From NCBI GenBank assembly GCA_014155875.1, contig JACEFZ010011075.1, positions 70,650 through 134,649 of the forward strand: a stretch of DNA of 64,000 bases. The letters are read 5' to 3'. Both the position numbers and the translations under genes were made by a program. This stretch comes from Cepaea nemoralis (taxonomy: Eukaryota > Mollusca > Gastropoda > Stylommatophora > Helicidae). The notes beneath the pieces were generated by a model, which was not told where the DNA came from, ran no database searches, and worked only from the letters and a program-made list of their open reading frames with translations. Below, in pieces: positions 20,722 to 32,590 of this stretch (position 1 is its first letter; every line of letters begins with the position of its first letter).

Positions 20722-21516
20722 TCTGCATATATTGGGCATAGCATGCAGGGCGATGCGCTACCTTCTTGATTTTCCATTAAAGACAGAGTACAAGTTTGTA
20801 GAGCACGCGCCTACCTCAGAGTTAACGCAAACACACAACATCCACTGCATAGTGAAATTATGAAGGTGAAGGGCAGCAGGTTAAAAAGAGGACGGTCGTT
20901 GATGGGTCAAGCCGAAAACATTCTTCAACAGGTGTGTTCACTTGAGGACTTAGAGCCTGGCGAGGAGTGGGTATAAGTGCCAACAGATTTCTGCATATCC
21001 TTTTCAGTTTGCATCCAACTTGATAGAAAATGCAGAGAAGAAAATCCGGCTGCTGTGGAGGATGAAGTAGAAGCGTTGATTTTCGAGAATTCGCTAGACG
21101 GTGATTCTGTCATCTACACAGATGGGTCGGTCGTCCGACATGTGAGAAGCCAGGGCATACGGGAGTACAAGGAAATGAACGGGCTGACAAGCTCGCAGGT
21201 GAGGCTGCTGTGGAGGTCGGATGCGCCATGGACCAGGCTGACATTCTGAATGCTCTACGAGAAGTAAGATTTTTGCGAGAACCAAGTGATGACTGTGAAT
21301 CTACAACAATGGCCAGACTGCAGGAGCAGCAAATTAAAAGAGGGATGGCCAAACAAGAACACTACGCAGGAAGCCAAAGAAGATTGATAAACCAACACAG
21401 AACTGGTGTCGTTAGCCGCTACACACTGCGGGATTTGCTGAGGAGGGGATCCGAGCACTTATGGACTGAATGGTTCGATGTGCAATGAGGATGATCTGTC
21501 GACTAACTAACTAACT
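20722..21516 (+). mobile_element. LINE-I 3' fragment with RNase H remnant and (CTAA)n tail
   Basis: 5'-truncated plus-strand copy. Coding pieces: RARAYLRVNANTQHPLHSEI near 20800, VCSLEDLEPGEEWV, RNase H start VIYTDGSVVRH (~21105), then an internal deletion that joins it to the end of the domain (REYKEMNGL). The C-terminal frame is 21210-21488 (LINQHRTGVVSRYTLRDLL, SEHLWTEWFDVQ). The tail is CTAACTAACTAACTA at 21501-21516. The same family ends at positions 1-80 and lies inverted at 52090-53600. Confidence 0.82.
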
Positions 21517-22480
21517 ATTGGACACTCCTGCAGCAAATGTTTAGCTGTCATTTTACCAATTCCACAATTACATTCATCAGTATCGCCTATCTTTAGTTTA
21601 TTGAACACGTGGTATTTCAGCCTGTTATGTCCTGTGCGGAGCCTGAATATTGCTACTTGTTCTCTTCGGTGGAGTTTGTAATATGCATCATCCTTCTGGT
21701 GGCATGGATGCTCTGATTCCCATTTGGTTCTATAAGTGTTTTTTATAAACCTCTTTGCCTCATTATAGGTTATGTCTATGTCAGGCTGTGGAAGTCGTCC
21801 GCCCTCTTTTGCTAGTCTGGCAGCCTCTTCATTCCAGGTATACTGCAATGTGATGGGATCCACTGTATTACAACTTTCTTTTGGATTTCTGGCATAGACC
21901 ATGGAGCACTGCTCTTAGGTCAGCTAGTTTTGTGCTTTTTTTTTTTTTTGCTCTTCAGTATTGAGACAGCTGACTTTGCATCTGTGAAGATAGCTATTTG
22001 CTTCTCTTTATTTTCCTCCATCAAGAGCATTTCTGCTGCAGTTTTCAAAGCCTCTACCTCCGCTTTGAAGTTACTTGAAAATTTTCCAGTTGCCACTGAC
22101 TGTGTTTTTTTTTCACTCCATTTTTAAAATTTAGGAGAATTACTCCTCCTCCATTTTCTATTGAATTTTTGGTTGATCCATCTGTATATGCATGAGTTCA
22201 ATTGCTGCTTGTGTAATGTTCTTTTATGTAGTTTAGGGTTATTTCTCTTCTTTCTGTTTCATGCTGAGTGTTCTTTTTCTCAATACCAGGAATGTTTTCT
22301 ATCATCTCAGGCAGTTGCTGCTGTCTCCAAGCTGGGAACTTGTGTGCATTGTAAATGGGTTTGACTGTTGATATGTTAAGAAGGATCTGCCCTAATCTTT
22401 CGTTTTGCAGTTTCTATAAAGTTGCTACGCTTAAGTCTTCTCATTCCAATTCCAATTTTCAAAAACAAAAATTCCAAATT
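21507..22480 (-). pseudogene. LINE-J RNase H and C-terminal region
   Basis: The cleanest piece (21902-21507) reads WNEEAARLAKEGGRLPQPDI, then RREQVAIFRLRTGHNRLKYH and DECNCGIGKMTAKHLLQECP, a zinc-binding C-terminus with the CxC...H...C pattern found after RNase H in Jockey/I-type LINEs. Upstream, in broken frames, 22200-21930 keeps fragments of RNase H (YRWINQKFNRK, AEVEALKTAAE). A poly-A run (plus poly-T 21940-21950) adds a frameshift. Confidence 0.72.
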
Positions 22481-22499
22481 CTTCCTCGTCTAACCTGCT

Positions 22500-24233
22500 T
22501 CATCAGCTGTGGTTATTGTTGAGAATCGTGGTTTTTGAGGGGTTTATTCACCCTAATTCTTGTCTTGTGAGTCCTAACTCGGACTGGTTATGTAGCGTTT
22601 GTGTCTGTGACATCAGCTGGGGGATCGGTCGGCGGCTGTCCTTTGTGCATGTTTCCTCCTGTGGTTTTCTTTGTTGGTGTAGGCTCCTGGCTCGTCTGGC
22701 TTGACTGGCTGAAGTCCTTTGAAGGACCTGTCTCCACTGGTGGTGTCTGTTGTTGGTGTAGGCTGCTGGTTCCTCTGGCGTGGAGGGTTGAAGTCCTTAA
22801 AAGGACTTTTTATTTGTTTTGTTGCCTTCCTTTTTGTGTATTTTACGTAGGAGCTTCTCGGCGGTTTCCATTTCTTGTTTGCGCAATATCTCTTTCCTCT
22901 CCCTGTTGATTCTTTCGCGCCTCTTGTCCATTTCGAGTGATCTCCATTCTTCTTTCCTCTCCCATTCTGCTGTCTCAGCTGCATTCATTCTACCCAACGC
23001 TTGAAATGCCTCCCTTGTCATTGGAGCAGGGTACTCTGTGCCGCCGTCACTCTCCGACCCTATGATTTCTCCAGTGGTCTCGTGGTATACTGGTTTCCTC
23101 TTGGACCCAGGTGGCGTGTAGAAGTTCTGTATCGCATCGGCCTTTTGTTGGGTTTCAACTTGCGGCTGTTCTGCGATCGTTTCCTTGGCTTCAGCTGGTT
23201 TGCTTTGGGTTAGTTCTCTTTTTAGCATTTCTCTCTCCGCTTTGATGTTCCGTAAAATCTCTTCATTCTTCTTCGCCGTCTGTGTTATTTTTTCCACTTC
23301 TTGCTTGATATTTCGCTGCATCTCCTGTATTTCTGCCAGCAGCTTTTCATTGTCGCTGGTTGGTGCCGGTGTTTGGAGTAGCTTGATTTGTTTCTTTAGC
23401 TCATCTATCTGGTCTTGCAGTTGAGTTTTCTCCGCATGTGAGATACTTAGGGCTGCCTCGTACCTCCGCCTTGCTTCGTTGTATGGTGTCTTTGTCGTGA
23501 TGGCAAACTTTAGCACGTCTCTGTGTCGTTGCAGGTACGGACAGCCCAGGTATCTTGCTCCATCCTTGCCCAGGCAGTTGGCGCACTTTCTTCTGTTGTT
23601 AGGGGCTCTGAAGTCCGTGTCCAGTTTGGCCAGCGGACACTCCTTGAAGGCGTGGTGAACGGCGCAGTATCGACAGATTTCCGTCTTACTGCGACATGTT
23701 GCTCTGCTGTGACCGGCCCTCTGGCATCTTGAACATTGATTGACTCTTGGGATGAATTTCTCTGGTTATTGAGTTTTCTTGCTGATTACTACTGTGATCG
23801 GCATTTCGCTGCCCCGCGACGTCACTACTGCCAAGGTTGTAGGTATCTTGGAGTGAGAAGCCGCTCCGCCTTCAAGAATCGGATGTGAAGATTCTCTTCA
23901 CGTAGCTGCTTCAGGATTTCTTCATCTGTCAGCTCCACAGGAATCCTCTTGACAACCCATCGGACTGTTTTTGAGTCGGTGTTTCCGACCCTGGTGTCTG
24001 TCTCCTCCTTCTTCTCTGCTGTCTTTCTCCTCCTTCTTCTCTGCTGTCTTGGTTCTTGACTGTGTTGGGCTGTCAATCTTCTCCCTCGTAGTAGCTTCAG
24101 TAATGGCTGTAGTATCAGACTCTTTGATGCAGCTAGCAGGTGGGCTCTCGAAGTTCTTCTTCTTGTTGTCGGCTCCCACGCTGCACATCTTGGCAACAGC
24201 GTGTTTCTTATTGTTGGACTTTCCACGTGGCAT
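22500..24233 (-). pseudogene. LINE-J ORF1 (Gag-like), displaced between RT and RNase H
   Basis: Starts MPRGKSNNKKHAVAKM at 24233; an RNA-binding-like stretch follows (VRWVVKRIPVELTDEEILKQ, ~24000). Then, in shifted frames, Cys-rich knuckle remnants (ANCLGKDGARYLGCP, ~23590-23530). A long frame at 23516-22797 has a coiled coil (AALSISHAEKTQLQDQIDEL, KKQIKLLQ...) and a highly charged C-terminus (RRERINRERKEILRKQEMET). The knuckles and layout fit the nucleic-acid-binding ORF1 of Jockey-like LINEs; at least two frameshifts make it non-functional as read. It has about 40 bp of upstream sequence before RT remnants begin. Confidence 0.7.
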
Positions 24234-24272
24234 TTTCCCGCTGATCAGGCTTCTTGACAGAATAATGCGACT

Positions 24273-25900
24273 TCACTTGTTAGCACTCGCAGTGCGAATT
24301 ACGCTTCTCATTCCAAAACCATTAAACCTTTTATATATGGGATGGTCTGTCAATCTTCTAAATTTTTCTGCTTGTTGCTGGGCTCTGCTATCTCTTCTAT
24401 CCTGCATTGGTTGTAAACAAGTTATCTTTTCTAGTTCATTAATAGGCGTTGTCTTCAGGCTTCCGGTTATGATTCGCATTCCTTGATTTTGGACTCTACT
24501 TATTTTGTTAAAGTTTGACTTAGCTGCTGTTGCCCAAGCTGCAATGCCATATTCCAGTACTGGCCTCACCCGTCCAGTATATAACTTCTTGAGAACTTTC
24601 TCATCTGCTCCCCATGTTGTACCAGCAAGCTTTTTCATGATTGCCATTCTTTGCCTTGCTCTTGTTCGATTTTTTTCAACCTGTGTCTTCCATGTCAGGC
24701 GACGATCAAAGGTGACTCCAAGATAGATTGGATTTTCTTCATGGCGCAATATTTTCCCATTCAATACCAGCTTAGGTTGCTGAGTTTTATTTGAGAGGGA
24801 GAACACTGTGTATGTTGGTTTCTCCTCACTTATCTTCACTAGCCATGATTTTGACCAGTCCTCTAGTGCTAATAAGGCTTGCTGTATTCTGCTGTTAGCT
24901 GTACTAATATATTCTTCAGATGTCCATATGGCTAGGTCATCTGCAAAGGAGGGTGTGTTTACACTGGCTTGAAAATTTTCTGTGATGTCATTTATATATG
25001 CTAGGAATAATATTGGTGAAAGAATTCTCCTTGGGGGACACCTTGCTCCAGCAGCATAATTTTTCTGGTTTGTCCTTGTACTTTTGTCCTGGCAGTTCTG
25101 TTCTCAAGGTAGTGGCTGATCCATTTGTACATTTTCCCACAAACATGCATTTTTTTTGCAGTTTTTACTTTCAGTCTTTCCTTCCATACTTTATCAAATG
25201 CTTTATCTCTTGGAAGGCATCCTACATTTCCTGAGCTATATAGGTTATTTGATCTTCAGTGGATCTGTACTTTCTGAATCCTGTTTGGTGTGGTGTTAAG
25301 AGTTGGCTTTCTTCCAGATGCCATGTTAGCCTGCTATTGATATGCGTTCCATTAATTTTCCTACACAGCTAAGTAGACTGATAGGTCGATAGCCATTTGG
25401 TTCTTCCAGGTCTTTTCCTTTCTTTGGGACTGGTATTAGTATAGCTTCCTTCCATGCCCGTGGGACTATTCCTCTCTTCCAGCTGTAATTTAGGACTGCT
25501 GGTAGTTTCTTTTTGCCCTAGTGCCTATTCCTAATAGCATTTCATTTGTGATTCCACCCTTTCCTGTAGGGTATTCATTGGCTGTTCCATTTCTTCCATT
25601 GTTAGATTTGCCATCATATATTCTACTGCTGTCTCTGTATTACTATGATGTATCTGTTTATCTTTGATTGTTTTTTTTCTGTTCGATTGTAATATCAATA
25701 TGGTTTGCACTGGCATAGTGTTCCATTAGTGCTTTTGCAGCCTTTTCCCCTGTAAGCAAGGCATTTCCTTGTTTAATTGTTATTTGTTTGTTTCTAGGTA
25801 CTTCATTGTTCATGGCTTTCACTAGTTTCCATACTTTATTTCCATCCCTGCAAAGTTCAGGTTTTCTGTTTTTTCCCTCCAACAATCTCTTGTTGTTTGA
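24273..25900 (-). pseudogene. LINE-J reverse transcriptase
   Basis: Broken minus-strand frames. RT fingers NGYRPISLLSCVGKLMERI near 25400; a motif-B stretch around GILSPILFLAYINDITENF near 25020 and the active site SFADDLAIW near 24940; thumb in the clean frame 24839-24273 (YLGVTFDRRLTWKTQV, RPVLEYGIAAWATAAKSN, RVQNQGMRIITGSLKTTP). The last features are typical of Jockey/I-group LINE RTs. The upstream end holds the linker LCRDGNKVWKLVKAMNNEVP (25885-25658). Confidence 0.78.
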
Positions 25901-25961
25901 TTTACTGTTCTTTTATATTTTGCTGAGATGGCTTTGAGAGATATGTTCGCTTCAGTTGTTT

Positions 25962-26070
<109 letters not shown>

Positions 26071-26297
26071 TGTCTTCTTGGCATCTTCAACTGTGTCTTC
26101 CAAAATTTGTAGTTCTTCAGTCCAGTATGGTTTGTAATTTTTCCTCGCTCCCCTTGGAATAGACTCAGTGCTGCCTGTATTATTGCTCTGGTTAAACTTT
26201 CCACCATTTGCTTCATGTTGCCATACCGTGTATTTATGTGTTCTCAATATTTGTCTGTTAGTATGGCAAATCTGTCCCATTCTGCTCGTTTGTAATT

Positions 26298-27060
26298 TCA
26301 GCGGGGCAAAGGCTTTTGCTCCTGTGGAACATACTCCATATTCATTACAAGCTTGATTGGTCTGTGGTCACTACCTGCTAATTGGTCAAGCACATGGCGA
26401 TCGATTTTGTGGAGGATGTCTCCTGTGCAGAAAGCTAAGTCTGGAGTAGAAGTGGTAAACCATCTTCTGGAGTAGAAGCTCGGTGTGTCATCCGCTATGT
26501 TGAGTAGATGAAGATTTGAGTCTATTTCCCAGTCCTCCACTTCATCTCCTCTTTTGTCAGTATCTGGGTATTTCCATCTTTCTGAAATGCTAATAAAGTC
26601 TCCGACAATAATGCAGTTTGTGTCAGTTATTTTCATGTTTGAGAGTGTGAGGTCCTTATCTGCTGGGCTATACAGATTGTAAATTCTTATTTTCACGTCC
26701 TTTATCATTATATCAACACCTATAATTTCCATTTGGTTGTCAGAGATCACAGATACTTCGCTGCAAGGTAATGTATTTCGTGTTAAGTATTAGAACTCCT
26801 CCTTTGTGTCCATCGCGGTCAAAACGTGTGGCCTGGTATCCTTTGATTGAGAATTTGCGATTGGCGTTGAGGTGTGTCTCTTGAATGCATGCCACATCTA
26901 TTTTATCTTTATGAAGACGCCTGTGTTGGGGAGACTTTCTTGTTATAAACTCCTTCGGCATTCCACTGTAGTATGTTGAGTGTCCGGGGTTTTTGGTCAA
27001 TAGCCCTTAACCTACTCCTCTGTGCCTTGACTCCACCGCACAGGGGAAGGTGACCACCAG
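26298..27060 (-). pseudogene. LINE-J endonuclease (APE-like)
   Basis: Begins with RTLNILQWNAEGVYNKKVS near 26980 (the N of WNAEG is a catalytic position), then DVACIQETHLNANRKFSIKG (QETHL motif), GYQATRFDRDGHKGGVLIL, NLYSPADKDLT, CIIVGDFISISERW (GDFN motif with N replaced by I), and LDQLAGSDHRPIKLVMN (SDHRP catalytic motif). One frame break near 26740. In a live LINE it nicks target DNA for reverse transcription. Confidence 0.8.
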
Positions 27061-27100
27061 TAGTCATGGGTGGACCTCCTCGAGGCAAGGGGGTCCGGCA

Positions 27101-28065
27101 CTATCACCACCCGATGGGACTTCACGGGATTAGCACCATAACGAATAATTTTAATTTGTGACATCATGAATTAAGTTACGTTGCACTGCTTTGTCAAGCC
27201 TGTGGCCCAATACATCCAATTTCGACAAGCATTTTTCGGGGTGCTTTCCCTAGCCTTGACTGTCCCCAGTCTACCTACAAGGCAGCAGGTTTGTGTGTCG
27301 CTTGGTCAGATTGACCTGTCCGACATGGGTGAACATACCAGTAGCTGTGCTACCGTCGGCATAGCTCTTGGGGCGCCAAATGGCGACAGTGCCTCGCTGC
27401 AAGAACAAGTGTACTTCGATGCATGACCAACTAGACACTCCAAAAATGTGTCTTCATTAGTCATGTCTATCATACACATGAACCTACAACTATGGAATAC
27501 AGACAGAATTCGTATCAAACCATTGAGATAGCAACATAGGTCTCATAATTTATATTAAACCAGTATAGGTCAGGTAACAAACACACAAACACATCGGACC
27601 GTAAATGCTGTGTCCAGTATATTAACACACATTTAAAGAAGAGAAATGAATGGTCGGTTCTAATTCTGTACATGTATTACACACAAGAAATCAATTTGGA
27701 AACCAGTTGAGGCCACTGAAACAGTTACATAAATAAACACACATAGTATTGTTTAGCTCTCACTGAAGTGAGAAGAAAGAAGTAGAGTCTAGAGGAAGCA
27801 ATAGACAACATAAAATTTGAGAGCTATAGTTTACGACCGGGATTCGAACCTGTCACCTCCAAATGGCGACAGCGCCTCGCTGCAGGAACAAGTGTACTTC
27901 GACGCATGACCAACTAGACACTCAAAAAAAAAAAACGTGTCTTCATTAGTCATGTCTACCATACACATGAACCCACAACTATGGAATACGGACATAATTC
28001 GTATCAACCCATTGAGATAGCACCTATAGGTCTCATAATTTACTATTATTAAACCAGCATAGGTC
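27101..28065. repeat. Duplicated tRNA-like repeat units
   Basis: About 235 bp at 27366-27605 recurs at 27862-28096 with ~90% identity (from ATGGCGACAG, GCCTCGCTGC through CACAAACACATCGGACCG). On the minus strand, 27905-27832 ends in GACAGGTTCGAATCCCGGTC, a good tRNA B-box, preceded by TCTAGTTGGTCATGC resembling an A-box, so at least one unit is a tRNA-derived SINE. 27606-27830 between them is unannotated apart from sequence related to the fold-back element. No gene seen. Confidence 0.6.
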
Positions 28066-28184
28066 AAATAACAAACACTCAAACACATCGGACCGTTCCC
28101 AACTTGATTTCTTGTGTGTAATACGTGTACAACATTAGAACTGACCAATCATTTCTCTCCGATGTGTTTGTGTGTTTGTTATTT
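28066..28184. repeat. Short fold-back (MITE-like) element
   Basis: A 119-bp stretch bounded by ~27-bp inverted termini: AAATAACAAACACTCAAACA... at the left and its near-perfect complement ...TGTTTGTGTGTTTGTTATTT at the right (one mismatch seen). The interior (ACTTGATTTCTTGTGTGTAA) recurs inverted at 27660-27710. No coding capacity. A clear target duplication was not found. Confidence 0.65.
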
Positions 28185-28188
28185 TATG

Positions 28189-28840
28189 TCATTTATGTTT
28201 ATTATATGTCGTTTCGCGGATGTTTGGATGTTTCAGTATGGGTGATAGTTGATATGCAAGTGCACATGACCCTTGACATCCGATTTCGATCTTCCCGTCC
28301 AATCTGCCAACTTCTGCGATCGCACCTCCAATATATATGAATTCTTCAACTTGCTCCAGAGATGTGCTATCCACCTGTACACCCAATGACCAGCAGATCT
28401 GCCAACTTGCATCATCTAGGTCTTGGGGGTATTTATACTCATTTGCATCTGCTGCATGCTGAACTCAGATTATCAATATGATTTCGCAGTCTGCCCTCGT
28501 CGCCATAAAACAGGTACTGATCGTCTGCAAATAGAAGTTAATTTATTTCCTGTGGACCAGTTGTTTCATCTGAACTAAAGAGTTCCAAATTCTCTGAATC
28601 TGTTCTCTCAAGACTTGCTTCTTTGGATATTATGTTTAAGTAAACAGAAAACAGCAGAGGAGATAGCACACATCCCTGTATCACTCCTGTATTGACTGCG
28701 AACATATCGTCATACCTTCCCTTCTTCTCACTGCACCTGGGCTCGAGTGGCACATGGCCATGATGTTTTCCAGCAATTGTCCTTGTATCCCGTAATCTCT
28801 AAGGATGGTCCATAATTTATCTGTCTACTCTGGAGTTGCA
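28189..28840 (-). pseudogene. LINE-D reverse transcriptase fragment
   Basis: Minus-strand pieces: HHGHVPLEPRCS, then MFAVNTGVIQGCVLSPLLFS (motif B), NLELFSSDETTG, LLFADDQYLFYGDEGRLRNH (active site FADD) and VDSTSLEQVEEFIYIGGAIA. The same sequence family lies on the plus strand at 39627-41420 and 45255-45440 and on the minus strand at 47290-47822. Frameshifts throughout. Confidence 0.75.
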
Positions 28841-28849
28841 ATTACCGAC

Positions 28850-29420
28850 AGCAACAATTTATCGATATGAATTCAAACATCGCTACATTTGCCGTTCCAT
28901 TCATTACACAGACATTTAGAGAATCTTCCCGCATTTTACGTCTGTAGTCTTGTTGTGTTTGCAAGTATAAAGAAAAATACACAACGCATCTTGTAAATAC
29001 ACAGTTGTTTTTTTGTTTTTTTGGTATGACATGAAATAACATTAAACGGAAAACACCTAATTAAATAGTGCAAAGGGACATAACAACATAAGTTTTTCTC
29101 AAGGGACATTACTAAAAGTATCATACATTTATTACGTGATTTAAATAATGGTAGCAATTGTCCTATTATTTTACAAACTCTTTATAGAAATTATTGAACA
29201 TTATATACTGTATGATAAATGTGATGTAATTTTTAATTTTCTTCAAGTTTATGTAAACAATCATGGCAGTTTTAGAGGCGTAAAATTTATATAAATCATA
29301 TTTCTATATATACTTGTTACTATATAATTTATTTTTATCATTTCGCTAGTACATTCTGTACAATACTTGAAATTTTTTTTCCGGCCTGTACAAGGCCAAT
29401 CTTTGTTATCATTGTATTAT

Positions 29421-29459
<39 letters not shown>
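28850..29459 (-). repeat. FamU repeat copy 3 (partial) ending in poly-C
   Basis: Contains ACACAACGCATCTTGTAAAT, AACATTAAACGGAAAACACC and AAAGGGACATAACAAC, all found in copies 2 and 4, and ends with a 38-bp poly-C (29422-29459). It lacks the U2-like head. The phrase order matches the plus-strand copies, so its orientation could equally be plus; the strand given is uncertain. Confidence 0.5.
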
Positions 29460-29462
<3 letters not shown>

Positions 29463-29849
29463 CAACGATGCCCGCGCCTCCACCAGTATTGCACTTGGTC
29501 TGTCCAGGAGCTGAGAAGATTATCAAACTTAACGATTTCTCACATTAGATATGAGCCTTGGTCGACCACTGTGAGCAAAGGAAAATAGTGGACTTAAAGG
29601 GCCCATAATAAAACCAGGGGGACGCCGGAGTCTCAGAGTGTCTCTCTATCCTCTGGGGGAACCGCTAGCCGTTATTAAAGAAAAACCATCATCAGAGTTC
29701 ACCAAACTACGGCCCTGATCCTACCCGGGACGTGAGTTCATCGGCCTCGCCGACGGTACTCGAATTTGCTTGATAAAACATATGGAACACGAGACGTTGT
29801 GAAGCAATTTAAATTTAAATATAATGTTTAGAATATCAGGAGATCACAC
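29460..29849. other. No gene seen; weak FamU-like module
   Basis: 29610-29680 resembles a decayed FamU module (CTCTGGGGGAACCGCTAGCC). The rest shows no recognisable coding sequence, repeat or RNA. Confidence 0.5.
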
Positions 29850-30140
29850 GTTCGGAGACCTCCTGGGTGCTATATACACCAACTATAGAACTGTTGCCCT
29901 GATCAGTCATTCAAGTAAACTTCTACTAAAAGTCATAAAGGGAAGTCTTCGTAAGAAAGAATAGATTAACATGGTTCATTTAGGATTTAGAGAAGGAAGG
30001 GATCACAGATTCAACATGCGTTTAATAATAGAGAATTGCAGAGAATTTAATGTAACCATATTCTCATGTTTTGTGGATTATTCAAAGGATTTTGACTGTG
30101 TACTCCAAGATCGCGTTCGCTTCGATTCGGAGATTTAATT
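29850..30140 (+). pseudogene. LINE reverse transcriptase fragment (unassigned)
   Basis: The plus strand encodes NYRTVALISHSSKLLLKVIK, then VHLGFREGRDHRFNMR and FVDYSKDFDCV, i.e. RT fingers and the motif-A region FVDYSKAFD, with stops between. It stops where the LINE-E insertion begins. It may belong to the LINE-D family but does not continue into it on the other side. Confidence 0.65.
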
Positions 30141-30184
30141 ATGTGTTTTGTGCGTGTTTCTTAACATCTTCTTCTTCTTCTTCT

Positions 30185-31510
30185 TCAGCGTTCCGAGCCA
30201 TTGAGGTTCTTTGCTGCAGATACAATCCGTCTCCATTCGTCTCTCTGGTTGACCTTCTCTTGCCAGTCTTTGATTCCAAGTGCTTGTAGGTCTGTATATA
30301 TATTATCTCTCCACCGTCTTCTTGGTCTACCTCGGGGTCTACGGTCATTTATTTCCTGAGTGTAAGCGAGTTTTGTTTCCCTATTGTCTTCCATTCTTTC
30401 TATATGCCCCAGCCATTGTAGTCTATTAGCCTTCATGATACCAGTGATTAGCGGGGACTTAGATCATAAATGTCTTTGTTACTTCTTCTTTTCCACTCTC
30501 CACTTTGTGTATCCCTAATGGGTCCAATGATGCGTCTTAAAACTTTGTTCTCAAAGGTTTGTAACAAGGCTTCGTCTCCTTTCGTTGTACTCCAGGTTTC
30601 ACAGCCATACAACACAACTGGTATGATCAGTGTTTTGTATATTGTGATTTTGGTGTTACGAGATATCGCATTTGATTTTAATAGATGTTGTAGTGCATAG
30701 TGTATCTTATTTCCAGAATTGATTCTAGTTTGTATTTCTTCCCTTATGATGTTGGAGCAGTTGAAGATTGTACCCAGGTATTTGTATGTTTCTGTTCTTT
30801 TAATGGTCATATTATCTATTTGTATGTGGCCAGAGTTTTTAGCCGTTCCTTCTCTTGAAATTACCATATATTATGTCTTATCTTGGTTGATAACCAGCCC
30901 CATCTGTTGGGCTTTTTCCTTTAAGTGAGTCAATATTTCCATTGTCTTTTGTTCACTTTGCCCTATAATATTTATATCATCTGCATAACCAAGCAGTCTG
31001 GATGGTAATCCAATATCACATTCCTCCTTTACCTTCCTTACAACCTTCTCTAGAGCCAGATTGAAGAGTAGCGGCGATAGTGCACCACCTTGTTTCAAGC
31101 CATATGTTATTTGGAAAGGGTCTGATTTCCTGCCTTTATATGTTACTATATTATAAGTATCTTCCATGCATAGTCTGGTCATGTTGATTAACTTCCTTGG
31201 TATTCCAAATTCCTGCATAGCATTCCAAAGACTATTCCTATGGACACTATCATAAGCCTTCTTAAAATCCACAAAAATGTTATGGAGATCGCTTTTATAT
31301 TCCCAATTTTTCTCGGCTATTAGTCATAAGATAAATATCTGATTAATTGTTGATCTGTTTTGTCTAAAACCCGCCTGGTAGTCACCTAATATGTCTTTTG
31401 AATATGGTTTTAGTCTATTTAGTAATACAGTGGATAGTATCTTATAGCTTGTGGACAGTAGTGATATTCCTCTATAATTTTCACATTGGAACTTATCTCC
31501 TTTCTTAAAG
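30185..31510 (-). pseudogene. LINE-E reverse transcriptase and C-terminal region
   Basis: Frames: 31510-31324 (PIFKKGDKFQCENYRGISLL, FRQNRST), 31272-30871 (MDFKKAYDSVHRNSLWNAMQ motif A; QGGALSPLLFNLALE motif B; LGYADDINIIG active site), 30867-30448 (YKYLGTIFNCSNIIREEIQT, PVVLYGCETWSTTKG) and 30436-30185 (LQWLGHIERMEDNRETKL, RPRGRPRRRWRDNIYTDLQA, ending AAKNLNGSER). Only a few breaks separate long clean frames, so this copy is not very old. Its upstream part continues at 38224 beyond GPIR-2. Role in a live copy: target-primed reverse transcription. Confidence 0.85.
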
Positions 31511-31515
31511 ATAGG

Positions 31516-32287
31516 TGTCACACGTCGTTCTTGCTGATAATATCACGAAGTTCTTACGATGATATGTTCATGATATTGTCGTGTGGTGGTCGTTGTCTAG
31601 GTAACGATACTCATGGTGTGTCAATGGAGATATCTAACTGTCTTGCAATATAACTCACCCCCGCAGTGCATATTCACCAGTCATTAAACAAGATTCAGTC
31701 GGCGCACATCATCCTTTATTACAGAAATAACACAGACTCACGGAACATATGTATATATCCAGAAACAATGTAATCCATAGACTATAAATATCCTCCTCAC
31801 AATTTAACCAGCACACATCAATGCCTTCTCAAGCCTGCTTCATATCAAATCCACAAGACAGGTAATCCAGCTACTATCCACGGCTGGATCTCCTACAATA
31901 CAACCCACACATTGGGTCAGAGCCACAGCTCAACTATGCAACCCACTCTGGGTTTTGGCCCTCACTCCCTATAGAACCCACTCTGGTTCAGGCCTGTCTT
32001 CACAACTAGGAGAACAACACAACACGGAGATCTCTAACTCCGCTTCTCCTTAGAATACCGACCAGTTCGGCATCTACACATTAACTGTCCTGAAGTCCCT
32101 TGACTTCACACAAAACTAAACTGTCCTTCCCCCATCCCCTGGGGTCCACACTCACCCTTCCCATTATTTCTCAGGACTGGCTGTTTTCTCATAGCCAGGT
32201 CAGTCACTTTACTGTCTCCCACTTTCATCTCCATTCTTTCTCATGCCCGGTCACTCAACTCAATGTCAATGACCCAGGCTTATGTCA
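31516..32287 (-). repeat. GPIR-2 3' LTR (element orientation)
   Basis: 772 bp, plus-strand termini TGTCACACG and CTTATGTCA. It contains direct phrases such as CAACCCACTCTGGGTTTTGG and an A+T-rich left part. Much shorter than the GPIR-1 LTR and without clear sequence similarity to it. Confidence 0.95.
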
Positions 32288-32590
32288 TCACCCCCCTCTT
32301 AAAAGAAAACTTCGTTTTCAAATATTGGGAGACTAAAACTTACTAAACATGTGACCCAGACATATTGCCTGGGTAGCCCTAAGTATGGCTGCACCTTACT
32401 CTAGCTACCACACTACATAATACATCAAATGCTCATAGTATACTCCTATATTCGTCACACATAAATACAACCATCTTTCTATCTTGTGTACCAATGCATG
32501 AACTAATACATCACATAATAATAATACATCATAGGAAAGCATTATACTTATGTACCCACAGGTCTCTTACTACTTCACGACCACACAATA
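32288..32590 (-). promoter_or_regulatory. GPIR-2 polypurine tract and 3' untranslated part
   Basis: The minus strand has AAGAGGGGGG at 32291-32300, three bases before the LTR: the plus-strand primer. Between it and the Gag-protease stop (32591) is ~290 bp with nothing recognisable. Confidence 0.8.
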
